The notes: generated by a model not told the origin, from the letters alone. Numbered from the stretch's first letter, positions 1 through 6,650 are shown. The stretch is DNA of 10,173 nt from an uncultured Erysipelotrichaceae bacterium (GCA_910586285.1 CAJUGR010000073.1:1-10173), one strand, 5' to 3'. A program made the numbers and translations.

Positions 1-155
1 CTACCGATGTGGGAGGAAGCTATTATCCGGGAGACAATGTAGGTGGAGCCTTAACGGGAGATACCACCAATATCATGTTGTATATGGGACTTGGATATAT
101 GTCATTAGGAATGATGTTATTCATTCTATTCAAAAGAAGACAAGACAGCGATTAA
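1..155 (+). CDS. C-terminal end of a cell-wall-anchored surface protein (partial)
   Basis: Only the last 50 codons are present (first complete codon at base 3, stop TAA at 153-155); the start lies outside the window. The visible end has the three parts of a sortase sorting signal: a short motif ending in TGD (G-A-L-T-G-D, residues 15-20 of the fragment), a hydrophobic stretch of about 20 residues (roughly 24-43) and a basic tail (KRR followed by QDSD). Such proteins are exported, cut between Thr and Gly by a membrane sortase and linked to peptidoglycan. The motif deviates from LPxTG: the Leu-Pro positions are Gly-Ala, and only the TG(D) part matches. What the extracellular part does cannot be told. 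The remaining visible residues are Gly/Asp/Tyr-rich, as in a linker before an anchor. Confidence 0.75.
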   Translation, partial: TDVGGSYYPGDNVGGALTGDTTNIMLYMGLGYMSLGMMLFILFKRRQDSD

Positions 156-170
156 TATTTATTGAAAAAC

Positions 171-200
171 AGACCCTCAAGGTTAATTCTCTGGGGGTCT
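171..200 (+). terminator. Hairpin after the surface-protein gene, probable terminator
   Basis: AGACCCTCA (171-179) can pair with TGGGGGTCT (192-200), giving a 9-bp stem with one T-G wobble and a 12-nt loop. The tail TATCTTGTT is only moderately T-rich, so termination may be imperfect. It lies 15 bp after the stop codon of the surface-protein gene. Confidence 0.5.
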
Positions 201-230
201 TATCTTGTTCAACCTATTTATGAATAGAAA

Positions 231-254
231 AAACCATCGGAAGTCCGATGGTTT
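231..254 (-). terminator. Rho-independent terminator of thl, probably bidirectional
   Basis: AAACCATCGG (231-240) and CCGATGGTTT (245-254) form a perfect 10-bp stem with a 4-nt loop. Read leftward the stem runs into TTTTTT (the A-run 228-233), the usual U-tract for a gene transcribed on the minus strand. It sits 17 bp past the thl stop codon. Rightward the hairpin is followed by ATTTTA, so it may also stop transcription coming from the surface-protein gene. Confidence 0.85.
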
Positions 255-271
255 ATTTTAATGAGATAGAA

Positions 272-1477
272 TTAAGGACGCTTTACAATGACTGCAGCCC
301 CCATGCCGCCGCCGATACACAAGGAAGCAAGACCGGTTTTGGCATCGCGTTTCTGCATTTCATGAATCAAGGTAACCAAAATACGGTTTCCTGATGCGCC
401 CACCGGGTGACCTAAAGCAATGGCACCACCATTGACGTTTGTCTTTTCCATGAACTTGTCTTTGTCCATGCCGGTAGCCTCTACCAATTCATGAATCACA
501 CCGAGTGACTGTGCGGCAAATGCTTCGTTCAATTCCACCAAATCGATATCATCAATGGATACTTCGGCAGATTTCAAAGCATTTAAGATCGCCGGCGTTG
601 GACCAAGACCCATGACACGCGGATCTACACCGCCTTGACCGATACCGATCACTTCGCAGATCGGAGTCAGATTATATTTCTTCAATGCATCTTCACTGAC
701 AACGATGACAAAACTTGCGCCATCATTAATACCGGAGGCATTGCCGGCTGTAACTGTACCATCCTTAATGAATGCCGGCCTCAAGGTAGCCAATTTTTCC
801 GGAGTGGATTTGCGGTTCGGATGCTCGTCCGTATCAAATACCACGGTTTCTTTGCGTTTCTTCACTTCAATCGGAACGATTTCATCTTTGAACCGTCCGC
901 TGTCTACGGCTGCGATTGCCTTCTGCTGAGAAGCATAGGCAAATGCATCCTGTTCTTCACGAGTGATATTATATTTCTCGGCAATATTCTCCGCCGTAAC
1001 ACCCATGTGAATATGATACATGACATCGGTCAATCCATCATTGGTCATAGAATCAATCACTTCCATGTTGCCCATCTTCATACCGGTACGTACTTTTGCA
1101 GGAATTAACAACGGTGCATTGCTCATAGACTCTACACCACCGGCAACAAATACATCACCGAAACCGGCGCGAACACGAATGACGGCTTCCATAACCGCCT
1201 TCAATCCGGAACCGCAAACCATGTTAATGGACTGGGAACAGATCGTTTCCGGAACACCGGCCGCCAATGCAACCTGACGAGCCACATTCTGACCCAATCC
1301 GGCGGAAATGACGTTACCCATGATACATTCATCAATATCCTTGGCATCAATACCGGACTGCTTAATTGCTTCTTTTAATACTGTGGCACCCAACTCAACT
1401 GGCTGTACACTGGACAGACCGCCGAGGAAGCTACCGATCGCGCTACGCTTAGCAGCTACAACATAAGCTTTTCTCAT
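272..1477 (-). CDS. thl: Acetyl-CoA acetyltransferase (thiolase)
   Basis: This cytoplasmic enzyme condenses two acetyl-CoA to acetoacetyl-CoA, the first step of butyryl-CoA synthesis. The 401-residue product starts MRKAYVVAAKRSAIG, as usual in the family. The nucleophile is Cys88 in NMVCGSG, the histidine is His357 in GGAIALGHPVGASG, and the second cysteine is Cys387 in CIGGGMGAA. NEAF and a normal covering loop are also present. The reading frame stays open upstream to 1570, but that extension would run across the promoter. ATG at 1477, with AGGTAG shortly upstream, fits both the family and the transcription start. The gene is divergent from the bcd operon and has its own promoter and terminator. 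Thiolases of degradation share this fold, but the context favours the biosynthetic direction. Confidence 0.95.
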   Translation of the reverse strand: MRKAYVVAAKRSAIGSFLGGLSSVQPVELGATVLKEAIKQSGIDAKDIDECIMGNVISAGLGQNVARQVALAAGVPETICSQSINMVCGSGLKAVMEAVIRVRAGFGDVFVAGGVESMSNAPLLIPAKVRTGMKMGNMEVIDSMTNDGLTDVMYHIHMGVTAENIAEKYNITREEQDAFAYASQQKAIAAVDSGRFKDEIVPIEVKKRKETVVFDTDEHPNRKSTPEKLATLRPAFIKDGTVTAGNASGINDGASFVIVVSEDALKKYNLTPICEVIGIGQGGVDPRVMGLGPTPAILNALKSAEVSIDDIDLVELNEAFAAQSLGVIHELVEATGMDKDKFMEKTNVNGGAIALGHPVGASGNRILVTLIHEMQKRDAKTGLASLCIGGGMGAAVIVKRP

Positions 1478-1537
1478 TTTATCTACCTGACTTTCTTTCG
1501 TTAAGGCAGTTGCAATAGGAACTGCACTTACTCTAAA

Positions 1538-1566
1538 ATAGTACATAAAAAACTGTACTTTGTCAA
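1538..1566 (-). promoter_or_regulatory. Sigma-A-type promoter of thl
   Basis: On the minus strand, TTGACA (1566-1561) is followed after exactly 17 bp by TACTAT (1543-1538). The predicted transcript begins near 1531, giving a leader of about 54 nt before the ATG at 1477. Its position shows that an upstream in-frame start near 1570 could not be transcribed from it. Confidence 0.8.
1540..1559. promoter_or_regulatory. Palindrome inside the thl promoter, possible operator
   Basis: AGTACA (1540-1545) and TGTACT (1554-1559) form a perfect 6+6 inverted repeat separated by 8 bp. It fills the spacer between the -35 and -10 boxes and touches the -10. A protein bound there would block RNA polymerase. 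I do not recognise the cognate regulator; the sequence differs from the Rex-type box nearby. Confidence 0.45.
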
Positions 1567-1570
1567 CCAC

Positions 1571-1588
1571 TAATGAAAAAATTCACAA
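1571..1588. promoter_or_regulatory. Rex-like operator upstream of thl
   Basis: Read on the minus strand this is TTGTGAATTTTTTCATTA. Against the Rex consensus TTGTGAA-N4-TTCACAA, the distal arm matches 7 of 7 and the promoter-proximal arm 5 of 7. It ends 4 bp upstream of the thl -35 box. Rex is a redox-sensing repressor released from DNA by NADH. The match is by eye, and no rex gene is in the window. Confidence 0.5.
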
Positions 1589-1645
1589 GTTATTCAAGGA
1601 AATGAACGACAGCGAAAAGAAAAGGGATAAAAACCACATAAAAAC

Positions 1646-1663
1646 TTGTTAATAAAATAACAA
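1646..1663. promoter_or_regulatory. Rex-like operator upstream of bcd
   Basis: TTGTTAATAAAATAACAA matches the clostridial-type Rex consensus TTGTTAA-N4-TTAACAA at 13 of 14 defined positions; the only mismatch is the first base of the right arm. It ends 5 bp upstream of the bcd -35 box. Rex control of thiolase and crt-bcd-etf-hbd genes is known in clostridia, which supports the reading. Confidence 0.68.
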
Positions 1664-1668
1664 AGTGG

Positions 1669-1697
1669 TTGACGGAAACGCAATATCATTATAAAAT
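1669..1697 (+). promoter_or_regulatory. Sigma-A-type promoter of the bcd-etfBA-hbd operon
   Basis: TTGACG (1669-1674), a 17-bp spacer and TAAAAT (1692-1697). Transcription would start near 1704, leaving a leader of about 115 nt before bcd. The -35 belongs to the block AGTGGTTGAC (1664-1673), which recurs in inverse orientation at the thl -35 (1562-1571). Confidence 0.8.
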
Positions 1698-1819
1698 TAA
1701 ATACGGATTATGAATTTCCGATTAGGAATAAAGGAATGGTTTACAATATATAAATAGGAAAGCATTCCGCTTCAGCAATCCGTCAAACGATCCATACGGA
1801 TAAAGAGAGGAGAAGACTT

Positions 1820-2959
1820 ATGGACTTCATGTTAACAGAACAACAAAAAATGATGAAAAAGCTTTTCGCTGAGTTCGCTGAAAAAGAAGTAAAACCACTG
1901 GCAGCCGAAATCGATGAAGAAGAGCGCTTCCCAAAAGAAAATGTGGAAAAAATGGTAGCCTGCAAAATGATGGGCATTCCGTTCCCGCGGGAATACGGTG
2001 GTGCCGGTGCGGATTATCTAAGTTATATTTTAGCTGTAGAGGAGTTGAGCAAGGTTTGTGCGACAACCGGAGTCGTATTATCCGCTCATACTTCCTTAGG
2101 AACTACGCCGATCTATATGTTCGGAAGTGAAGAACAGAAAAAGAAATATTTGCCTGACTTATGTTCCGGTAAAAAATTGGCAGCTTTTGGTTTGACCGAA
2201 GCCAATGCGGGAACCGATGCGGCCGGTCAGCAGACCACGGCAGTAAAAGACGGCGATGATTATATTCTGAACGGTTCCAAAATTTTTATCACCAATGCGA
2301 GTGAGGCTGATGTTTATATTATCTTTGCCATGACCGATAAATCACAGGGTACGCGCGGTATCTCCGCCTTTATCTTGGATCGTGGTACTGAAGGCTTTAC
2401 CATCGGCAAGCACGAGAAAAAAATGGGTATTCGCGGTTCTGCGACTTGTGAGTTGATTTTCAACAATGTTCGCTTGCCAAAGGAAAACCTGTTGGGACAG
2501 GAAGGCAAGGGCTTTAAAATTGCGATGCAAACGTTGGACGGCGGACGTATTGGTATCGCTGCTCAGGCATTGGGTATCGCACAGGGGGCAATTGATGAAG
2601 CTGTGGCTTATGTAAAATCACGTAAGCAATTCGGTCGCCCAATTGCGAAATTCCAGAATACGCAGTTTAAATTGGCTGATATGCAGACAAGAACCGATGC
2701 GGCAAGACTGCTTGTATACAAAGCGGCAATGTGCAAAGAAAGCGGTCAGCCTTATACCGTACCGGCTGCTGAAGCAAAACTGTTCGCCGCAGAAACGGCA
2801 ATGGATGTAACGACCAAAGCGGTTCAGCTGTTAGGCGGTTACGGTTATACGCGTGATTATCCGGTAGAGCGGATGATGCGTGATGCCAAAATCACGGAAA
2901 TTTATGAAGGTACTTCCGAAGTACAGCGCATGGTTATCAGCGGCGCAATGATGAAATAA
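1820..2959 (+). CDS. bcd: Butyryl-CoA dehydrogenase (acyl-CoA dehydrogenase family)
   Basis: This FAD enzyme reduces crotonyl-CoA to butyryl-CoA in the cytoplasm, taking electrons from its partner flavoprotein EtfBA. At 379 residues it has the usual length of short-chain acyl-CoA dehydrogenases. Visible motifs are LTEANAGTDA (residues 125-134, flavin/substrate region), QTLDGGRIGIA (about 237-247), YVKSRKQFG, and the C-terminal LLGGYGYTRDYPVERMMRD followed by IYEGTSE. In the last motif Glu363 corresponds to the catalytic base of butyryl-CoA dehydrogenases. The start at 1820 is set by AGGAG (1808-1812) with 7-bp spacing. It is the first gene of a rightward operon, and etfB begins 20 bp after its stop. 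Assignment as the C4 enzyme rests mainly on the neighbouring etfBA, hbd and crt genes. Confidence 0.95.
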   Translation: MDFMLTEQQKMMKKLFAEFAEKEVKPLAAEIDEEERFPKENVEKMVACKMMGIPFPREYGGAGADYLSYILAVEELSKVCATTGVVLSAHTSLGTTPIYMFGSEEQKKKYLPDLCSGKKLAAFGLTEANAGTDAAGQQTTAVKDGDDYILNGSKIFITNASEADVYIIFAMTDKSQGTRGISAFILDRGTEGFTIGKHEKKMGIRGSATCELIFNNVRLPKENLLGQEGKGFKIAMQTLDGGRIGIAAQALGIAQGAIDEAVAYVKSRKQFGRPIAKFQNTQFKLADMQTRTDAARLLVYKAAMCKESGQPYTVPAAEAKLFAAETAMDVTTKAVQLLGGYGYTRDYPVERMMRDAKITEIYEGTSEVQRMVISGAMMK

Positions 2960-2979
2960 GAGAGAGGAAGGAAAAAGAT

Positions 2980-3768
2980 ATGAAAATCGTAGTTCTTGTA
3001 AAACAAGTTCCTGATTCTACCGAGATCAGAGTGGATAAGGAAACCGGTACGTTAATTCGTGCAGGTGTTCCCAGTATTATCAATCCGGATGATTTGGCCG
3101 GAGTCGAAGAAGCATTAAAATTGAAAGAATCAACTGGTGCAACGGTTACGATCGTTTCCATGGGGCCGCCTCAGGCAACCGAAATGTTGAAAGAATTGTA
3201 TGCGCGCGGTGTGGATGAATGCGTTTTGATCACTGATCGCAAATTTGCTGGAGCTGATACTTGTGCGACTTCCTCCACTTTGGCAGCCGCATTGAAAAAA
3301 TTGGGCTTTGACTTGATTATTGCCGGGCGTCAGGCAATTGATGGCGATACCGCGCAGGTAGGGCCGCAGACCGCAGAGCGTTTGGACATTCCGCAAGTTA
3401 CGTATGTGGATGAAATCAGGGCGATCAATGATACGACCATTACCGTGAAAAAAGCTCTGGAAGACAGTGAAGAAATCATCGAGGCAAAATTGCCGGTGGT
3501 ATTAACGACTTTGAGCGGTATGAATACGCCGCGCTATATGAATTGCAATGACATTGTGGATTCGATGGAAAAAGAAGTAACGATTTGGACTTTTGATGAT
3601 CTGGGCATTGATGAAAGCAAAGTCGGATTGGCCGGTTCTCCTACGAAGGTTCATCATACCTTTACCAAAGATGTTTCAGCGGAAACGGAAACATTTACTT
3701 TGCCGGCCGATGAAGCAGCGAAATTAATTGCGAAAACATTAAAAGAAAAGCAATTAATCACAAAATAA
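2980..3768 (+). CDS. etfB: Electron transfer flavoprotein, beta subunit
   Basis: Small subunit of the electron transfer flavoprotein that works with Bcd. In anaerobes with this gene arrangement the EtfBA-Bcd complex oxidises NADH and splits the electrons between crotonyl-CoA and ferredoxin. The 262-residue protein has the family N-terminus MKIVVLVKQVPD, a NPDDLAGVEEAL segment (residues 35-46) and AGRQAIDGDTAQVGPQTAE (115-133), the nucleotide-binding loop of ETF-beta proteins. AGGAAGGA (2965-2972) sets the start. Its stop codon overlaps the ribosome binding site of etfA, which suggests coupled translation and equal subunit amounts. That it bifurcates is inferred from gene context, not shown by the sequence alone. 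Confidence 0.94.
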   Translation: MKIVVLVKQVPDSTEIRVDKETGTLIRAGVPSIINPDDLAGVEEALKLKESTGATVTIVSMGPPQATEMLKELYARGVDECVLITDRKFAGADTCATSSTLAAALKKLGFDLIIAGRQAIDGDTAQVGPQTAERLDIPQVTYVDEIRAINDTTITVKKALEDSEEIIEAKLPVVLTTLSGMNTPRYMNCNDIVDSMEKEVTIWTFDDLGIDESKVGLAGSPTKVHHTFTKDVSAETETFTLPADEAAKLIAKTLKEKQLITK

Positions 3769-3781
3769 GGAGGACAAAATC

Positions 3782-4804
3782 ATGGCGAAATTTGAAGGAT
3801 ATAAAGATATCTACGTATTCGTAGAACAGAAGAACGGGGAAATTGCCAATGTCGGATATGAATTGATTTCCGAAGCCAGAAAGCTGGTTGCGTCCATTCC
3901 TCATATGAATTACAGTGTAGTCGGTATTTTGTTGGGACATGAGATCAAGGACAAGGCGAATGAGGTGATCGCACACGGTGCCGATCGCGTAGTCGTTGTA
4001 GATCATCCGCTGTTGAAAGATTATTCCACGCAGTTCTATGCTGATGCTTTGACCCAAGTGATTCAAGAATTCAAACCGGATTCTTTATTGACGGGAGCTA
4101 CTGTATTGGGTCGTGATTTGGCACCGCGTGTTGCCGCTCGTATCAACGCCGGGTTAACGGCCGATGCGACAAAGATCGAAATGGATCCGGAAAAGAAAGA
4201 CGAAGCATTGTTGCTGGTAACACGTCCAACGTTTGGCGGAAACCTGTTTGGTACGATCATCTGCCCGGATACACGTCCGCAGATGGCCACCATCCGTCCT
4301 AACGTATTTGCGATGGATGCACCTGATACCAGTCGTAGCGGTGAAATGATCGAATTTGCACCGACATTTACCGATACGGATGCAAAGGTTGTCGTAAAAG
4401 AAGTGATTGCCAAAGTGGCAGAAGGTATCGATATTACCAAATGTGATATCTTGGTTGGTGCCGGACGTGGCGCAGAGGGTTGCTTGGATATGGTACAGGC
4501 CGTAGCGGATGAATTGGGCGGCGCAATGTGCTGTTCTCGTGCGGTCGTTGATGATGGCTTTGCGGATAAGGCCATTCAGGTAGGTCAGACTGGTAAAACG
4601 GTTCGCCCGAGCCTCTATATTGCCTGTGGTATTTCCGGCGCATGTCAGCACGTTGCCGGTATGGATAAATCCGATATGATCATTGCGATCAATCGTGATC
4701 CGCAGGCGGAAATTTTCTCGGTTTCCAACATGGGCTTCGTCGGTAATGTCGAAGAAGTACTGCCGTTGTTAAAAGAAGAAATCATCGCAGCAAAAAAAGC
4801 ATAA
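3782..4804 (+). CDS. etfA: Electron transfer flavoprotein, alpha subunit
   Basis: Large subunit of the electron transfer flavoprotein; with EtfB it carries electrons to and from Bcd. The 340-residue protein has an N-terminal ETF domain (about 1-200) and a C-terminal FAD-binding domain. The latter shows VGAGRG (225-230), SR with Arg253, QVGQTG (266-271), ACGISGACQH (281-290), NRDP (304-307) and GFVGNVEEVLP (318-328). In ETF structures the SR arginine lies beside the flavin ring. There is no N-terminal ferredoxin-like extension of the kind found in some anaerobe EtfA proteins, so any iron-sulfur partner must be encoded elsewhere. The ribosome binding site AAGGAGG (3767-3773) overlaps the etfB stop. 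hbd follows after an AT-rich 33-bp gap. Confidence 0.95.
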   Translation: MAKFEGYKDIYVFVEQKNGEIANVGYELISEARKLVASIPHMNYSVVGILLGHEIKDKANEVIAHGADRVVVVDHPLLKDYSTQFYADALTQVIQEFKPDSLLTGATVLGRDLAPRVAARINAGLTADATKIEMDPEKKDEALLLVTRPTFGGNLFGTIICPDTRPQMATIRPNVFAMDAPDTSRSGEMIEFAPTFTDTDAKVVVKEVIAKVAEGIDITKCDILVGAGRGAEGCLDMVQAVADELGGAMCCSRAVVDDGFADKAIQVGQTGKTVRPSLYIACGISGACQHVAGMDKSDMIIAINRDPQAEIFSVSNMGFVGNVEEVLPLLKEEIIAAKKA

Positions 4805-4837
4805 ATACAAATATAAATATAAAAGGAGATGTAAAAC

Positions 4838-5677
4838 ATGAAAAAAATCGGAGTGATTGGCGCAGGAACAATGGGCCAAGGTATTGCCAATGCATTTGCA
4901 AGCAACGGTTATGATGTAACCGTCTGTGATATCAAGCTAGAATGGGCACAGGGCGGCATTGATAAAATCGCCAAGAAATTGGATAAATTGGTTGCTCGCG
5001 AGAAAATCACCGCAGACAGCGCTAATGAAATCAAAGGAAATCTTCATGCCGGCGAATACAAAGATCTGGCAGATTGCGATCTGATTGTAGAAGCTGTCCT
5101 GGAAATCATGGAAACCAAGAAGGAACTGTTTACGACTTTGGATGATATTTGTAAAGAAGATTGTATCTTTGCAACCAATACTTCTTCCTTGTCGGTAACG
5201 GAAATTGCCAAGGGTGTGAAACACAATGTGATCGGCATGCACTTCTTCAATCCGGCCGATCGTATGAAATTGGTTGAAGTCATTTCCGGTATCAATACCA
5301 GTGAAGCAACGAAAAATGCCATTTTAGAAATTTCTAAAACACTGGGCAAGACTCCGGTAGAAGTTGCGGAAGGTCCGGGCTTTGTGGTAAATCGTATTTT
5401 GATTCCGATGATCAACGAGGCCATCTTTATTTATCAAGAAGGTTTGGCATCCGCTGAGGATATTGATACGGCTATGAAACTGGGCGCAAATCATCCGATG
5501 GGACCGTTGGCTTTGGGTGATTTGATCGGTTTGGATATTGTATTGGCCATCATGGAAGTCATGCAAAAAGAAACCGGCGATCCGAAATATCGTCCTTGTA
5601 CCTTGTTGCGTAAAATGGTACGTGGCGGTAAGCTGGGTATGAAGAGCGGTGTTGGCTTCTACGACTATACGAAATAA
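4838..5677 (+). CDS. hbd: 3-Hydroxybutyryl-CoA dehydrogenase
   Basis: Cytoplasmic enzyme that reduces acetoacetyl-CoA to 3-hydroxybutyryl-CoA, the second step of the pathway. The 279-residue protein starts with a Rossmann motif, GVIGAGTMGQGIA (residues 5-17). The catalytic set of the L-3-hydroxyacyl-CoA dehydrogenase family is complete: Ser116 in NTSSLS, His135 in MHFFNP, Glu147 in KLVEVI and Asn185 in FVVNRI. The C-terminal domain ends in the usual GGKLGMKSGVGFYDY. The start is fixed by AAAGGAGAT (4822-4830). It is the last gene before a strong hairpin, so it closes the bcd-etfBA-hbd unit. Whether it uses NADH or NADPH cannot be read securely by eye. Confidence 0.95.
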   Translation: MKKIGVIGAGTMGQGIANAFASNGYDVTVCDIKLEWAQGGIDKIAKKLDKLVAREKITADSANEIKGNLHAGEYKDLADCDLIVEAVLEIMETKKELFTTLDDICKEDCIFATNTSSLSVTEIAKGVKHNVIGMHFFNPADRMKLVEVISGINTSEATKNAILEISKTLGKTPVEVAEGPGFVVNRILIPMINEAIFIYQEGLASAEDIDTAMKLGANHPMGPLALGDLIGLDIVLAIMEVMQKETGDPKYRPCTLLRKMVRGGKLGMKSGVGFYDYTK

Positions 5678-5690
5678 TCTGATGTAAATA

Positions 5691-5745
5691 AAAGGTGAAT
5701 CGGTAATTTCATGATTCGTTGAAATTGGCTGCGATTCGCCTTTTT
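5691..5745 (+). terminator. Terminator hairpin between hbd and crt
   Basis: AAAGGTGAATCG (5691-5702) pairs with CGATTCGCCTTT (5732-5743) over 12 bp with one wobble. Inside it AATTTCA (5705-5711) pairs perfectly with TGAAATT (5720-5726). A T5 tract (5741-5745) follows the outer stem. This is a strong intrinsic terminator in the middle of the pathway genes. The stem is longer than most terminators, so a role in RNA processing or partial read-through is also possible. Confidence 0.75.
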
Positions 5746-5750
5746 CCAAG

Positions 5751-5756
5751 TATAAT
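5751..5756 (+). promoter_or_regulatory. Possible -10 box for crt
   Basis: A perfect TATAAT lies just after the terminator and 53 bp before the chosen crt start. No good -35 sits at 16-18 bp; the best candidate, TTGGCT (5725-5730), is 20 bp away and inside the hairpin. There is no TGn extension. The promoter is plausible but unproven. Confidence 0.35.
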
Positions 5757-5796
5757 AAGTTAATTCGATGAAAGAAGAAATAGAAGAACAAATAAG

Positions 5797-5803
5797 AAAG
5801 GAT
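5797..5803 (+). promoter_or_regulatory. Ribosome binding site that decides the crt start
   Basis: AAAGGAT lies 6 bp before the ATG at 5810. The alternative in-frame ATG at 5768 is preceded by AATAAGTTAATTCG, which has no Shine-Dalgarno match. Confidence 0.7.
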
Positions 5804-5809
5804 GTTACT

Positions 5810-6589
5810 ATGGAAACCATTTTATTGAATACTGAAAATCATGTAGCGATCATTACGATCAATCGTGAAAAAGCACTGAATGCATTGAGTACCCAAGTCT
5901 TGACTGAATTGAATCAGACATTGGATGAAATCAATGCGAACAAAGATGTTTATTGTATCATTATTACCGGTGCCGGCGCAAAATCTTTCGTAGCCGGAGC
6001 GGATATTGCGGAAATGAAGGATAAGAGTGTGGAGGAAGCCGCTACTTACGGTCAGTTTGGGAATGAAGTGTTCCGAAAAATTGAAACGTTCCGTTGCCCG
6101 GTTATCGCTGCTGTAAACGGTTTTGCGTTGGGTGGCGGATGCGAATTGGCCATGAGCTGTGATATTCGATTGGCAGCGGAAAATGCAGTATTCGGACAGC
6201 CGGAAGTCGGCTTGGGTATTACGCCGGGTTTTGGCGGAACGCAGCGATTGGCGCGTTTGGTCGGTGCGGGAGTTGCCAAAGAAATGATCTTCGGCGCTCG
6301 TAATATCAAAGCGGATCGTGCTTATGCCATCGGTTTGGTCAACGCCGTTTATCCGGCTGAAGAATTGATGGGCGCCGCTATGAAAATGGCAAACGGTATC
6401 GCTAAAAATGCGCCGATTGCGGTTGCAAATGCCAAACGCGCCATCAATGACGGATTGCAGAGCGATATTGACAGCGGTATCGCAATCGAAGTCAAGGAAT
6501 TTGCTGATTGTTTCCGCACTGAGGATCAAACATACGGTATGACCTGCTTCTTGGAAAAAGCAAAGGAAAAGACATTCTCCAATAAATAA
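5810..6589 (+). CDS. crt: 3-Hydroxybutyryl-CoA dehydratase (crotonase)
   Basis: Cytoplasmic enzyme that removes water from 3-hydroxybutyryl-CoA to give crotonyl-CoA, the substrate of Bcd. From the ATG at 5810 the protein has 259 residues, close to known Crt proteins. Crotonase landmarks are ITINREKALNAL (15-26), the oxyanion-hole segment SFVAGADI (59-66), GGGCELAMSCDI with Glu112, and GQPEVGLGITPGFGGTQRL with Glu132. These two glutamates match the catalytic pair of enoyl-CoA hydratases. An in-frame ATG at 5768 would add 14 residues (KEEIEEQIRKDVT), but it has no ribosome binding site. The ATG at 5810 has AAAGGAT (5797-5803) 6 bp upstream and fits the family N-terminus. The CoA-transferase gene follows after 68 bp with no terminator. 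Confidence 0.94.
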   Translation: METILLNTENHVAIITINREKALNALSTQVLTELNQTLDEINANKDVYCIIITGAGAKSFVAGADIAEMKDKSVEEAATYGQFGNEVFRKIETFRCPVIAAVNGFALGGGCELAMSCDIRLAAENAVFGQPEVGLGITPGFGGTQRLARLVGAGVAKEMIFGARNIKADRAYAIGLVNAVYPAEELMGAAMKMANGIAKNAPIAVANAKRAINDGLQSDIDSGIAIEVKEFADCFRTEDQTYGMTCFLEKAKEKTFSNK

Positions 6590-6643
6590 AAACAAATCAA
6601 AGGTGCCTTGTATAAATTTTTTTGGTAATCAAGACATCGGTAG

Positions 6644-6650
6644 AAGGAGG
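6644..6650 (+). promoter_or_regulatory. Ribosome binding site that decides the CoA-transferase start
   Basis: AAGGAGG lies 7 bp before the ATG at 6658. An in-frame TTG at 6622 would add 12 residues, but the bases before it are only an AT-rich run. Confidence 0.85.

Noticed and set aside
635..1277. Rightward open frames of 157 and 85 codons inside thl
   Set aside because: They are antisense shadows of the thiolase coding sequence, with cysteine- and isoleucine-rich translations that match no known protein.
1478..1570. 31-residue N-terminal extension of the thiolase
   Set aside because: It overlaps the thl -35 and -10 boxes, so it would not be transcribed, and the family N-terminus begins at the ATG at 1477.
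1671..1690. Possible CcpA (cre) site around GGAAACGCAATAT in the bcd promoter
   Set aside because: Only the central AAnCG fits; about five of the defined consensus positions do not match.
1710..1757. 15-codon upstream open reading frame in the bcd leader (ATG to TAG)
   Set aside because: No ribosome binding site precedes it and it lacks a run of any one amino acid that would suggest attenuation.
4063..4651. Overlapping antisense frames (up to 170 codons) inside etfA
   Set aside because: They lie wholly inside a conserved etfA gene, overlap one another in different frames and have no promoter or recognisable domain.
5822..6595. 257-codon open frame antisense to crt
   Set aside because: It mirrors a well-conserved crotonase; the translation is rich in Ile, Phe, His and Arg and has no family features or ribosome binding site.
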